DNA of 64,000 bases from positions 1 to 64,000 of the forward strand of contig JAHJAR010000144.1 of NCBI GenBank assembly GCA_018814045.1, given 5' to 3'. Source of the stretch: Planctomycetota bacterium. GTDB taxonomy: Bacteria; Planctomycetota; Phycisphaerae; UBA1845; Fen-1342. Within the stretch, counting starts at the first letter, position 1. Each line of letters begins with the position of its first letter. Below the pieces are notes generated by a model. The model did no database searches. It was not told the DNA's origin and was given only the letters and a program-made list of their open reading frames with translations. Shown here piece by piece: positions 16,397 to 24,898 of the stretch. Both the position numbers and the translations under genes were made by a program.

Positions 16397-18571
16397 TCAG
16401 TCCCCGTTCAAACGGATGCGGATGTCGGCGACATGGCAACCCTGGCCGACGGGATGCACGATCAACGGGTTGATATCCAACTCGGCAATACGCGGGAAGT
16501 CGTGCGCCAACTGCGAGAGCCGTCGGAGCGCGTCCTCGATGGCCGCCAAGTCGCTGGGGGCCTCGCCCCGCAACCCCTCCAACAGCGCGAAGGTCCGCAG
16601 TTCGCGCACCATCTTCCCCGCCGCCGTCTCACGGATCGGCACGATGCGGAAGGTCACGTCCTTGAAAGCCTCGACGTAGATGCCGCCCAGCCCGAACATC
16701 AGCATGTGTCCGAACACGGGGTCGCGGTTGATGCCCAGGATCACCTCTTTGCCCGCCGGGATCATACGCCGCACGAGGATACCCGTAATATCCTCGGCCC
16801 GAACGTGCCGCAGCAGATTGGCGTGCATCGTGTCATAAGCCTGCCGGACTTGCGCGGCGTCGTGCAAGTCGAGCGCGACGCCCTTCATCTCGAACTTGTG
16901 CACGATCTTCGGCGAGACAACGCGCAGCACGACCGGATAGCCGATGCGCTCGGCCGCCGCGACGGCTTCCGCGGCCGAGTGGGTCAGGGCTGACTCGACC
17001 ACCGGGAAGCCGTAGGCCTCGAGCACCTGGAGCGCCTGCGACTCCAACAGGTAGCCGTCCGGTGCCGAATCGATGATCTCTGCGACCCGGGCCCGGTCCA
17101 CTTCGTAAACTACGATGTCGGATACTTCGCGCTCGAGCCAACTGCGATACCAGGCCGCGTGCCACATGGCGTCGGTGGCCCACTCGGGCAGGATGTAGTG
17201 GGGGATGCCGTGCTCTTGCAGGATCTTGATGCCGGTCGCTACATCCTTGGCACCCATGAACGAGCAGAGCAGTGACTTGCCCGCCACCTCGAAGCGATTC
17301 TTGATGGCGCCGACCGTCTCGGCGATGGTGTTGATGTTGGTCATCGACTGCGGCGTGAGTATGACCAGGACCTGGTCGACGCCGTCGTCGGCGCAGACCG
17401 CCTCGAGTGCCGCGGCGTAGCGATCCTCGCGGGCGTCGCCGATCACGTCGATGGGGTTCTTCATGTTGGCGGCCGCCGGCAAGGCCTTCTTCAGCTTGGC
17501 GGTGGTTTCGGCGGAAAAACTGGCCAGTTCCAGCCCATGTCCGACGGCGGCATCAGTGGCCATTACGCCCGGGCCGCCGGCATTCGTGACGATCGCGATG
17601 CGGTTGCCGCGCGGCAAAGGCTGGTAGGCGAGCAACTGCGCGGTGTTGAACATCTCCTCGATCGAGGCGCAGCGGATGATCCCGCACTGCTCGAACACGC
17701 CATCACAGACCTCAGCACTAGCCGCCAGCGCCCCGGTGTGCGACTGGGCCGCGGCCGCACCGGCGGCGGTGCGCCCACCCTTGATCGCCAGGATCGGCTT
17801 GGGGTTGTCATGATTGCCGGCGATCTCGCGGGCCGCCTTCATCAACTCGCGCCCCTGCGTGATCTCTTCCAGGTACATCAAAATGACCGACGTCTGTGGA
17901 TCGGCGGCGAGGTAGTGCAGCAGATCCACTTCCCCTACATCCGCCTTGTTGCCCAGGCTGACAAACTTGGAGAAGCCGATGCTCTTGCCGGCGGCGTAGT
18001 CGAGCACCGCCGTGCACAGGGCCCCGCTCTGAGAAAGGAAACCGATCTTCCCGGCCGCCGGCATGGCCCGCGCAAAGCTCGCGTTCAGCCGCACGTCCGG
18101 CTCGGTGTTGATCACCCCGAGGCAGTTCGGGCCGATCAGCCGCATTCCGCCCCCAACCGCGATGTCCTTGACACGCGCCTCGCGCGCTGCGCCCGCCGCG
18201 CCAACTTCACGGAAGCCGGCCGAGATGATCACCGCCGACTTGACCCCCTTCTCGACGCACTGTTTCAGAGCCATTTCGCAGACGGCGCCGGGGAAGACGA
18301 GGATCGCCAGGTCGACCGGATCCGGAATGTCAATGACGTAGTCGTAGGCGCGCACACCCGCGATGTGCTTCTTGCGCGGTGCCACCGGGTAGACGACACC
18401 GTTGAAGCGGCTGTCGAGCAGGTTGACGAAGATGTCGTGCGGGACGGTGCCGGGCGTATTGGTCACGCCCAGCACCGCGATCGACTTCGGTCGAAAGATG
18501 CCGTCCAACCCGTGGGCGAAGGGACTGCCTTGTGATTTAGACGTTGCGGGCATAGTGGCTACTTCGATCAT
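16397..18571 (-). CDS. ADP-forming acetate/acyl-CoA synthetase (fused alpha-beta subunits)
   Basis: The enzyme interconverts an acyl-CoA, ADP and phosphate with the free acid, CoA and ATP. The 724-residue chain has the alpha part first: a CoA-binding Rossmann domain (SIAVLGVTNTPGTVPH, YPVAPRKKHIAG, MRLIGPNCLGVIN) and a ligase domain in which AAQSHTGALAAS holds the expected phospho-His, His278. The C-terminal beta part is an ATP-grasp domain (VLEAYGFPVVESAL, YPVVLRVVSPKIVHKFE, and FGLGGIYVEAFKDV). No GNAT domain is fused, unlike Pat-type proteins. It lies between a nucleotidyltransferase and an acyl carrier protein gene on one strand. The acyl substrate is unknown. Confidence 0.92.
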   Translation of the reverse strand: MIEVATMPATSKSQGSPFAHGLDGIFRPKSIAVLGVTNTPGTVPHDIFVNLLDSRFNGVVYPVAPRKKHIAGVRAYDYVIDIPDPVDLAILVFPGAVCEMALKQCVEKGVKSAVIISAGFREVGAAGAAREARVKDIAVGGGMRLIGPNCLGVINTEPDVRLNASFARAMPAAGKIGFLSQSGALCTAVLDYAAGKSIGFSKFVSLGNKADVGEVDLLHYLAADPQTSVILMYLEEITQGRELMKAAREIAGNHDNPKPILAIKGGRTAAGAAAAQSHTGALAASAEVCDGVFEQCGIIRCASIEEMFNTAQLLAYQPLPRGNRIAIVTNAGGPGVMATDAAVGHGLELASFSAETTAKLKKALPAAANMKNPIDVIGDAREDRYAAALEAVCADDGVDQVLVILTPQSMTNINTIAETVGAIKNRFEVAGKSLLCSFMGAKDVATGIKILQEHGIPHYILPEWATDAMWHAAWYRSWLEREVSDIVVYEVDRARVAEIIDSAPDGYLLESQALQVLEAYGFPVVESALTHSAAEAVAAAERIGYPVVLRVVSPKIVHKFEMKGVALDLHDAAQVRQAYDTMHANLLRHVRAEDITGILVRRMIPAGKEVILGINRDPVFGHMLMFGLGGIYVEAFKDVTFRIVPIRETAAGKMVRELRTFALLEGLRGEAPSDLAAIEDALRRLSQLAHDFPRIAELDINPLIVHPVGQGCHVADIRIRLNGD

Positions 18572-18637
18572 GGTTCTTCCAGATCCTCAGAATCCCCCAT
18601 TCCTGCCGGTTGCGTCCCGGCCACGAGCGCGGCGCCG

Positions 18638-19894
18638 CTAGCGCCGCGCCATGGTCTTGCGCGCCCGCCGAATGTGTGTGAGCCGGTCTTCAGCCGTGAG
18701 CTCGAACACGTGGCGGAGCAGTTGCTCGTCCTCATCAGTCATCACGACTTTGCGGCGCGACATTGCCGTACGAGCCGTCTTGATCAGTGGCGTCAGCCCG
18801 AAGCCCTTGCCGAGCACGCCGTTCAGGAGCCAGACGTAGGGCGGGATGTACTTCGGCAGGGGCGCCCCGGTGGCGACGAGGATCGCCATGTTCCCGACGA
18901 TCGTGCCGGTGTTCAGCAGCGTGCCGATGCTGGTCTTGACGTGGTCGCCGATAAAGCTGCCGACCTTCGTCGAGCCGGTGTCCACCGTCTGCCCGTTCAT
19001 CAGGACGCTGACCGAGCCGTAGTCGTTCTTCAGGTCGCTGTTGGTCGTCAGCGCCCCCAGGTTCACCCACTCGCCCACGTAGGCGTGGCCCAGGAAACCG
19101 TCGTGATACTTGTTCGAATGGCCGTGGATGATGCTCTCCTCGACCTCGCCCCCCACACGGCACATCGGCCCGATGCTGCAACCTTCGCGCACTTTGGCAC
19201 CAAGCAGGATGCTGCCAACACCAACGTAGCAGGGCCCCTCGATGCGCGTGAACGGATGCACTTCACAGCCCGCTTCGATGGTCACCGGGCCTTCGCGCGT
19301 ATCGATGCAAACGAACGGGTGAATCTCGGCTCCCGGCGCAATGTAGACACGCTCCTCGGGTCCGACGACCGCGGCGCACTCATGCATGTCGCCTTCGAAG
19401 CCGTGTCGGCCGGCGGCCTCGAAGTCCGCGGTGATCTCCTCGGGATTGGAGAGCATCACGTCCCAGATGTAGTCGAACCACTTCCCGGAGAACTGCGCTC
19501 GATCGGCCTGTTGCGCAGCCGCGGCCAGGCTCGCGTAGTCGCGCAGTGAGGTGACGTCCGCCGTCGTACGCCAGGCAGCCAGTTGCGCACCCTGCCAGAG
19601 CGCCACGCGTTCACGGGGTGGGGTCCAACCCGTGCCGCACACGCGGGCGTTGACGAACAGCACTTCCTCCCCCCGGCAACCGGAAAGGTCGTTGAACGCC
19701 GGGGACTGCCAGCGCTGCCGCAGCGTGGGAACGAGATAGTCACGCACCAGCAGCGCGTCCACATCCGCGCCGACCGCCCGCGCCAGCTTGGCGGCCAGCG
19801 TCGTGGCCCCACTCTTGAGCTCGAATACGCCCCGCAACCAGACCAGTGGCAGGAAACGGTCGAACTGGTCATCCTCGAATAACACAAGCTTCAT
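18638..19894 (-). CDS. GlmU-like sugar nucleotidyltransferase with left-handed beta-helix
   Basis: The ATG at 19894 has CGGAG seven bases upstream and gives 418 residues. The N terminus (MKLVLFEDDQFDRFLPL, VWLRGVFELKSGATTLAAK) matches the GlmU-related 'putative sugar nucleotidyl transferase' family of planctomycetes and Bacteroidetes, which lacks the classic GxGTRM loop of true GlmU. The C-terminal half is a hexapeptide beta-helix (VYIAPGAEIHPFVCID, VTIEAGCEVHPFTRIEG, VGSILLGAKVREGCSIG), ending near LLNGVLGKGFGL. It probably acts on amino-sugar phosphates, either as nucleotidyltransferase or as acetyltransferase. It lies just downstream of a ROK regulator, 62 bases away, on the same strand. 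Confidence 0.82.
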   Translation of the reverse strand: MKLVLFEDDQFDRFLPLVWLRGVFELKSGATTLAAKLARAVGADVDALLVRDYLVPTLRQRWQSPAFNDLSGCRGEEVLFVNARVCGTGWTPPRERVALWQGAQLAAWRTTADVTSLRDYASLAAAAQQADRAQFSGKWFDYIWDVMLSNPEEITADFEAAGRHGFEGDMHECAAVVGPEERVYIAPGAEIHPFVCIDTREGPVTIEAGCEVHPFTRIEGPCYVGVGSILLGAKVREGCSIGPMCRVGGEVEESIIHGHSNKYHDGFLGHAYVGEWVNLGALTTNSDLKNDYGSVSVLMNGQTVDTGSTKVGSFIGDHVKTSIGTLLNTGTIVGNMAILVATGAPLPKYIPPYVWLLNGVLGKGFGLTPLIKTARTAMSRRKVVMTDEDEQLLRHVFELTAEDRLTHIRRARKTMARR

Positions 19895-19956
19895 GTAATC
19901 GCTCCGCAGCAATCCTGAGCGAGCCGACGCGGGAGGCGGCTCGCTGCCATCCCCCA

Positions 19957-21180
19957 TCAGGAAGGTGCCACGATACCGCGCGGATTCGCCCAAAACCGCT
20001 GGCAGACCTCCGCTGCCCCACCGATGGCACGGTCCTGAGTCAACACTTCCCCCTTGACCACCCGCAGGCCGCGGTCGTCCCAATCGAGCACCATCCGTTC
20101 CAGTGCTCGCTGAACGTCCTTCCGCAAGGCGGGGTTGTCCTCAAACAGGTAGCCCCCTAGTACCAACAACTCCGGGTCATAGGCGGCAACCGCCATCGCC
20201 GCTCCCATCGCCAGGTAGTTCGTGATCTGGTTCAGCAACGCCGCGAGCGGCTCGTCCTTCCGACGCGGACGGTGCTTGAAAGCCGCTTGCACGATCTTGG
20301 CTGGCGGGTACGCGTCACACTGCCACAGCAGCTTGCGCACATTCTCGGGCAAACTGCGGCGGGGCAGCTTCTTCATGGCCGCCAGCAGCGCCGGCCCGGA
20401 GGCAACAGCCTCCAGGCAGCCGCTGTTGCCGCACACACACTTGGCCTGCCCCGGGGCCACTACGACGTGGCCGATCTCCCCGGCCCGCTGCGTGGCCCCG
20501 GACAGGGGTCGCCCGCGCTGCACGAAGCGCGCGCTGATGCCGCGGCCGGCGTGGTAGTAGACCAGACTGTCAGCATCGCGGCCCACGCCCATCAGCGCTT
20601 CCGCCGCGGCGGTCATGACCGTGGCCCCGCCCTGCACGAGCACGTCACAGGCGTAGCGCTCCCTGAGTACCTGGCGGAAGGGCTCGTTGTGCCAACCGAG
20701 CGAGGCGCAGGTCACCACCATCCCCCGATCGTCCACGGCCCCGTTTATGCCCGCCCACAGACCCAGCAGCGCCGGGACGCCGAACTCCGCGCGCGACAGC
20801 AGGCCACGCAGGTTCAGGTCGATCTGGTCGACAACCGCCGGCAGGCTGCGATCATTCCCCAGGCGGGAAGACGTGTGTTCCAGCAGCGTCCCATCGGCGG
20901 CGACGACGGCGCAGTGCAGTTCGTTGGCCGCAATGTCGATCCCGCCGAAACAACCAACCGCCCGGTTCACCGCGAGCAGAATGGCCGGCCGGCCGCGTCC
21001 GCTGCCGGACTGCCCAACGCGTTTCAGCCAGCCTGATGTGACCAGTCGCTGCACGGCTCCGTTGATCGTGGAGCGCTGGCGGCCGATCTGCTCGGCGAGC
21101 TTGTGCTGCGGGATCGCACCGAGGCGGTGGATCACCTGCAGCACGGACCAGTCCATGGGCCGGACCTTGGACGTAGGCAT
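19957..21180 (-). CDS. ROK-family transcriptional regulator (NagC/XylR type)
   Basis: The 407-residue protein has an N-terminal winged helix-turn-helix (about residues 10-58, GAIPQHKLAEQIGRQRSTIN) and a ROK sugar-sensing domain. The zinc and sugar signature is complete: GEIGHVVVAPGQ followed by CVCGNSGCLEAV. FGGIDIAANELHCAVVAADG is the N-terminal actin-like strand pair. It is divergent from nagB over about 200 AT-rich bases, the arrangement seen for NagC-like repressors of amino-sugar use. It likely binds that spacer and responds to GlcNAc 6-phosphate or a related sugar. A kinase role is less likely because of the DNA-binding domain. Confidence 0.92.
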   Translation of the reverse strand: MPTSKVRPMDWSVLQVIHRLGAIPQHKLAEQIGRQRSTINGAVQRLVTSGWLKRVGQSGSGRGRPAILLAVNRAVGCFGGIDIAANELHCAVVAADGTLLEHTSSRLGNDRSLPAVVDQIDLNLRGLLSRAEFGVPALLGLWAGINGAVDDRGMVVTCASLGWHNEPFRQVLRERYACDVLVQGGATVMTAAAEALMGVGRDADSLVYYHAGRGISARFVQRGRPLSGATQRAGEIGHVVVAPGQAKCVCGNSGCLEAVASGPALLAAMKKLPRRSLPENVRKLLWQCDAYPPAKIVQAAFKHRPRRKDEPLAALLNQITNYLAMGAAMAVAAYDPELLVLGGYLFEDNPALRKDVQRALERMVLDWDDRGLRVVKGEVLTQDRAIGGAAEVCQRFWANPRGIVAPS

Positions 21181-21387
21181 TTTACCCTTATCCGAATCTA
21201 ATCAAGTGCCTCAAAAATCCAATTTAGTAGGGCGAGAGCAAGTTTTCAATGGTGCACGCTTGTATTTTTACAGAATTCGTATTAAATTGTCCTAGTAGTA
21301 GTCGGCGCGGCCCCGGCGGGCCTGGCCCGTGGTTTCCGCCGGGCGCCGAGCCGAACCGCCAGTACCGTCCGTTCGGAGTCCGATGCA
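21181..21387. promoter_or_regulatory. AT-rich divergent control region between ROK regulator and nagB
   Basis: These 207 bases are strikingly AT-rich compared with the surroundings, especially 21181-21295. A hexamer pair caattt (21220-21225) and aaattg (21284-21289) forms an inverted repeat 58 bases apart, and a shorter dyad-like stretch AATTcgtattAAATT lies at 21274-21288. Such sites could be ROK operators flanking both promoters. No single sigma-70 promoter could be fixed with the right spacing, so the exact start sites are unknown. Confidence 0.5.
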
Positions 21388-22188
21388 ATGGAAATCATCG
21401 TAGCTGAATCCTACGAGCAGATGAGCCGCCTGGCCGCCGACATGATCGAGCGGCAACTCTTGCGCAAGCCCAGCAGCGTGCTGGGACTGGCCACCGGTTC
21501 CACGCCGGTGGGATTCTACCAGGAGTTGGTCCGCCGGCATGCGCAACAGGGCCTGGACTTCTCGAAGGTAATCACGTTCAACCTGGACGAATACCTGGAC
21601 CTGTCTCCTTCGCACCCGCAGAGCTACCGCTACTTCATGGATCACAACCTCTTCAATTTCATCAACGTTGACCCCAAGAACATCCATGTGCCCTACGGAC
21701 ATACGGAGGAGGTCGACGAATTCTGCGACTGGTACGAACAGGAGATCAAGCGCGTCGGCGGGATCGACATTCAAGTGCTGGGCATCGGGGCTGACGGCCA
21801 CATCGCCTTCAACGAACCCGGCTCGTCGCTGGGCTCGCGCACGCGCCTAAAGACGCTCACCAAGCAGACGATCGACGACAACGCCCGCTTCTTCGACAAC
21901 CCCGAGGAAGTCCCGCGTTTCGCCATCACCATGGGTGTCGGCACGATCCTGGAAGCAAAGGAGATCATCCTGCTCGCTCATGGCGCCAAGAAGGCCGAGA
22001 TCGTGGCCCAGGCCCTCGAAGGTCCGATCACGGCCCAGGTCTCGGCCAGCGCCCTGCAAATGCACCGACACGTGACGGTGATCGTCGATGCCGAAGGCGG
22101 CTCCCTGCTCAAGCGGGCAGACTACTATCGCTGGGTGTTCGAGGAGAAGAAGAGGCTCGTTCCGCGCCTGATCGGCAAGGTCACCTGA
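21388..22188 (+). CDS. nagB: Glucosamine-6-phosphate deaminase
   Basis: NagB converts glucosamine 6-phosphate to fructose 6-phosphate and ammonia, the last step of amino-sugar use. The 266-residue length is standard. Active-site motifs are all present: GLATGSTPVGFY for the phosphate, TFNLDEY with the general base Asp67, and GIGADGHIAFNEP with Asp136, His138 and Glu143. A GGAG lies nine bases before the ATG. It is divergent from the ROK repressor and upstream of a peptidoglycan hydrolase-like lipoprotein, which ties it to cell-wall or chitin amino-sugar catabolism. The deacetylase NagA was not seen in this window. Confidence 0.97.
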   Translation: MEIIVAESYEQMSRLAADMIERQLLRKPSSVLGLATGSTPVGFYQELVRRHAQQGLDFSKVITFNLDEYLDLSPSHPQSYRYFMDHNLFNFINVDPKNIHVPYGHTEEVDEFCDWYEQEIKRVGGIDIQVLGIGADGHIAFNEPGSSLGSRTRLKTLTKQTIDDNARFFDNPEEVPRFAITMGVGTILEAKEIILLAHGAKKAEIVAQALEGPITAQVSASALQMHRHVTVIVDAEGGSLLKRADYYRWVFEEKKRLVPRLIGKVT

Positions 22189-22298
22189 TCCCCGCCGGTC
22201 GGGATCGACGAAGGCTGGAACAACCCCTGCTGGGCCGTGGGCCGACGCATCGCTGTCCGGCCCACGACCGCCGATCGATGATCGGAAAGGGACAGAGC

Positions 22299-24119
22299 GT
22301 GCGAGTGTTCTCTCTGCAGTTCCGGATGGCCGGGTGGGCTGCTGCAGTACTTTTGGCAAGCAGCGGCTGTCAGCGCCCGTCCCGGCCACCGGTCACTGCG
22401 GACATGTCCCGCTTCAGCGAGCGTCCGCTCTACACTCTCACGGAAGCGGATGTCGACCAGTATCTGGCCCCGTTGCGCGAGGTGCAACCGGAGCTCACGG
22501 CCCGCGTGGCGGCTCTGGGACGCCAGAATATCGGTCAGCCCTACGACATCTACCTGCTGGGTGAATTCCCGTACGAGTCCCATGACCCCGATCCGATCTA
22601 CTGCCTCCAGCGGAGCGACTGCCTGACCTTCTGCGAACACATGTACGCCCTGGCGCTGGGCGACGATTGGTGGAGCTTCCTGCGCATCCTGCAACGCCTC
22701 CGCTATCGCGACGGCATCATCGGCATGCTCACACGTAACCACTACACGCTGGCGGACTGGAACCGCAACAACGCCTTTCTGTTCGAAGACCTGACTCCCA
22801 CGCTCGGCGCGGGCAAAGCGGCAGTCCCCTTGCAGCAAACCTGTCAACGCGCACGCTTCTTTGCCCAGTTCGGCATCGGCCAGGACATCCCCGACGAGGC
22901 GCTCACGGATACGTACATCCCGAAGGACCGCCTGCCGGACGTGCTCGACGAGTTGCGCAACGCGGACTTCGTCAACATCATCCGCGGCGATGACGAATCT
23001 CAGTGGTGCGGTCACACCGGACTGATCGCCCGCGGCGGAGACGGAACGGTGGATTTCCTGCATTCGGCGCGGCCCGCGGTACGCGAAGAGCCGCTGCTGG
23101 AATATGTGCAGAAGGACCGCCGCTGTCTGGGGGTGAAAATCCTGCGCCTGCGGCCCGGGGCTGAGCAAACTGTGCAGGATGTGCTGGCAGCCTCGTCGCC
23201 GGGCGCGACCGAAGTGAGCGAGGCAGCCTTGAACCAGGCGCTGCAGGAACGTTGGGACGCCGCTCCCGACGCCGCCAAGCCGGTCGATCTGGACTGGTGC
23301 GCTGCCAGCCGTTTGCAGGCCTACCGTCTGGACTACGACACGCCGCTCGATCCGGAGCTGCAACAGACATTGGAAGAGTGCCTCGCCCGGATCTGCGCGG
23401 AGCTGGACATGCAGCCCGAGGACTGCGCGGCCGGCGTACTCGACCTGACCCGACTGCGCCTGGCTATGGTCCGCCCGGATGCGATGTTCTACGCGGCCAG
23501 TGTTCCGAAGATCTGCATCCTCGCCGCCTGGTTCGAGCAGCACCCCGAGGCCGTCGCAGACTTGCCGGCCGAGGTCGCGCTCGAGCTGGGCCGGATGATC
23601 AAGCACTCGGACAATGCCCTGGCAGCCAAGTACGGACAACTGGTGACACTCGAGCAGCTCGAGGCGTTCGTACGCTCGAAGCGCTATCGCTTTTACGACG
23701 AGCAGCGCGGCGGGGGACTGTGGATCGGCAAGCACTACACGCAGGACAGCCCGCGGATCGGCGACCCGCTGCACGACCATTCACACGGCGCCACCGTGCG
23801 GCAGTGCCTGCGCTACTACCTCCTGCTCGAACAAGGGCGCCTGATCAGCGCCGCGGCGTGCACCAGAATGCGCGAGGTTTTCGCCTCGCCGCAACTGGAG
23901 CACATCGACAGCAAGTTCGTCAGCGGCCTCAAAGGACGCAACCTGAAACTAATCCGCAAGAGCGGAACCTGGGAAGAATGGCATCTGGACACGGCCCGTA
24001 TCGCGCACGGCGACCACGTCTATTTGCTGGTAGGAATGGCCCATCACCCGCGCGGCGCGGAGTTTCTCTCCGCGCTCGCGAGTGAGATCGATGACATTGT
24101 GAGCTGCGCCCGGGAGTAG
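22299..24119 (+). CDS. Lipoprotein fusing DUF1460 amidase-like and class-A beta-lactamase-like domains
   Basis: A GTG at 22299 with AAGGGA six bases upstream fits better than the ATG at 22278. The protein has 606 residues and a lipobox (LLASSGC). The first half matches DUF1460, an NlpC/P60-like amidase family: RSDCLTFCEHMYALAL carries the nucleophile Cys108 and CGHTGLI the His. The second half is a serine beta-lactamase / PBP-like fold: SVPK (Ser401, Lys404), HSDN (Ser437) and KSGT (Lys554) form the full SxxK-SDN-KTG triad. Two potential wall-cutting or peptide-cutting sites in one chain suggest a muropeptide-processing enzyme near nagB. Beta-lactam hydrolysis is not excluded. Confidence 0.85.
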   Translation: MRVFSLQFRMAGWAAAVLLASSGCQRPSRPPVTADMSRFSERPLYTLTEADVDQYLAPLREVQPELTARVAALGRQNIGQPYDIYLLGEFPYESHDPDPIYCLQRSDCLTFCEHMYALALGDDWWSFLRILQRLRYRDGIIGMLTRNHYTLADWNRNNAFLFEDLTPTLGAGKAAVPLQQTCQRARFFAQFGIGQDIPDEALTDTYIPKDRLPDVLDELRNADFVNIIRGDDESQWCGHTGLIARGGDGTVDFLHSARPAVREEPLLEYVQKDRRCLGVKILRLRPGAEQTVQDVLAASSPGATEVSEAALNQALQERWDAAPDAAKPVDLDWCAASRLQAYRLDYDTPLDPELQQTLEECLARICAELDMQPEDCAAGVLDLTRLRLAMVRPDAMFYAASVPKICILAAWFEQHPEAVADLPAEVALELGRMIKHSDNALAAKYGQLVTLEQLEAFVRSKRYRFYDEQRGGGLWIGKHYTQDSPRIGDPLHDHSHGATVRQCLRYYLLLEQGRLISAAACTRMREVFASPQLEHIDSKFVSGLKGRNLKLIRKSGTWEEWHLDTARIAHGDHVYLLVGMAHHPRGAEFLSALASEIDDIVSCARE

Positions 24120-24159
24120 CGGTCCTCCGCACACAAGCACCTCGGGCCGCAGACGGCCG

Positions 24160-24180
24160 CGGCCGGGTCAGACCCGGCCG
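24160..24180. terminator. GC-rich palindrome between convergent genes
   Basis: A perfect dyad of 10-base arms (cggccgggtc / gacccggccg) with a single-base centre lies between two genes that converge. It may act as a two-way transcription block, but it lacks a T-run, so classic rho-independent termination is uncertain. Confidence 0.5.
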
Positions 24181-24248
24181 CCGAACTTGGCAGGTGTCCG
24201 CACCTGGTACGCTCCGGGTCCTGCACCCGGGCACTGTGGCAGGGATGT

Positions 24249-24893
24249 TCAGACGTGCGCTTGGACAGGCGGCAGAAGCTTGTCCAGTCGCTCGGCCAGC
24301 AGCCCATAGCCGGCGTCATTCAGGTGCAGGCCATCGGTAGTAAGTTCGTCACGCAGCGCGCCGCGCCCGTCGACGACCACATGATGAAAACCCAGGTGCC
24401 CGCAGCCGTGCTGGGCGGCCACATCGCTGATGTGTGCGTTCAGCGGCGGCACCAGTGGGTTCAGGCCCGCAAAACGACCGGTCGTGGGCAACTCGTTCAC
24501 GATCAGTAGCGGCACGTCCGCAGTGCCCGCGCGAATCGCGGCGATGACCCTGGTGTAGGCCTCGCAGATTTCGGCCAGCGCCGGTTTCCCGTTGCGCCAC
24601 AACTCGCCCAGATCGTTCGCCCCATTGTTGAACACGATAAACGACGGCTGTACGTCGAAGACAGATATGTCAAGGCGGTGCAGGAGGCCGCGCTCACCGA
24701 GGCCCAGGCGATCGGAGGCGATTCCGCGGTTGACGAAGCGCCGACCGGGCAGAAAGCGGTCGGTCTCGAACCACTCAAAATGCGACGACCCAACCAGAAC
24801 TATGCCGCCCGGCTCGACCTGCTCAGCCGCAAACTGCTGCAAACGCTCGTAGTAGTGCTTCTCGGCGTCGATGACTCTGTGTTCGGGGGGCAT
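24249..24893 (-). CDS. SGNH/GDSL-family hydrolase
   Basis: The start at 24893 lies just five bases past the stop of the SpoIID gene, so the two are translationally coupled; longer reading frames would overlap that gene. The 214-residue protein has the four SGNH blocks: IVLVGSSHFEW (nucleophile Ser), FVNRGIASDRLG (Gly), FNNGANDLGEL (Asn) and DGLHLNDAGY (Asp and His). No signal peptide is seen. Such enzymes remove acyl groups from sugars or lipids. With SpoIID and GH20 in the same operon, a peptidoglycan or amino-sugar O-acetylesterase is plausible but not shown. Confidence 0.85.
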   Translation of the reverse strand: MPPEHRVIDAEKHYYERLQQFAAEQVEPGGIVLVGSSHFEWFETDRFLPGRRFVNRGIASDRLGLGERGLLHRLDISVFDVQPSFIVFNNGANDLGELWRNGKPALAEICEAYTRVIAAIRAGTADVPLLIVNELPTTGRFAGLNPLVPPLNAHISDVAAQHGCGHLGFHHVVVDGRGALRDELTTDGLHLNDAGYGLLAERLDKLLPPVQAHV

Positions 24894-24898
24894 ATTCC

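Noticed and set aside
22125-23780. Minus-strand open frame of 551 codons
   Set aside because: It lies opposite the DUF1460/beta-lactamase fusion, whose active-site motifs are clear.
22299-24119. Calling the C-terminal half an antibiotic-resistance beta-lactamase
   Set aside because: The fold motifs are present, but lipoprotein fusion to an amidase domain and the nagB context suggest wall processing. Resistance is not supported.
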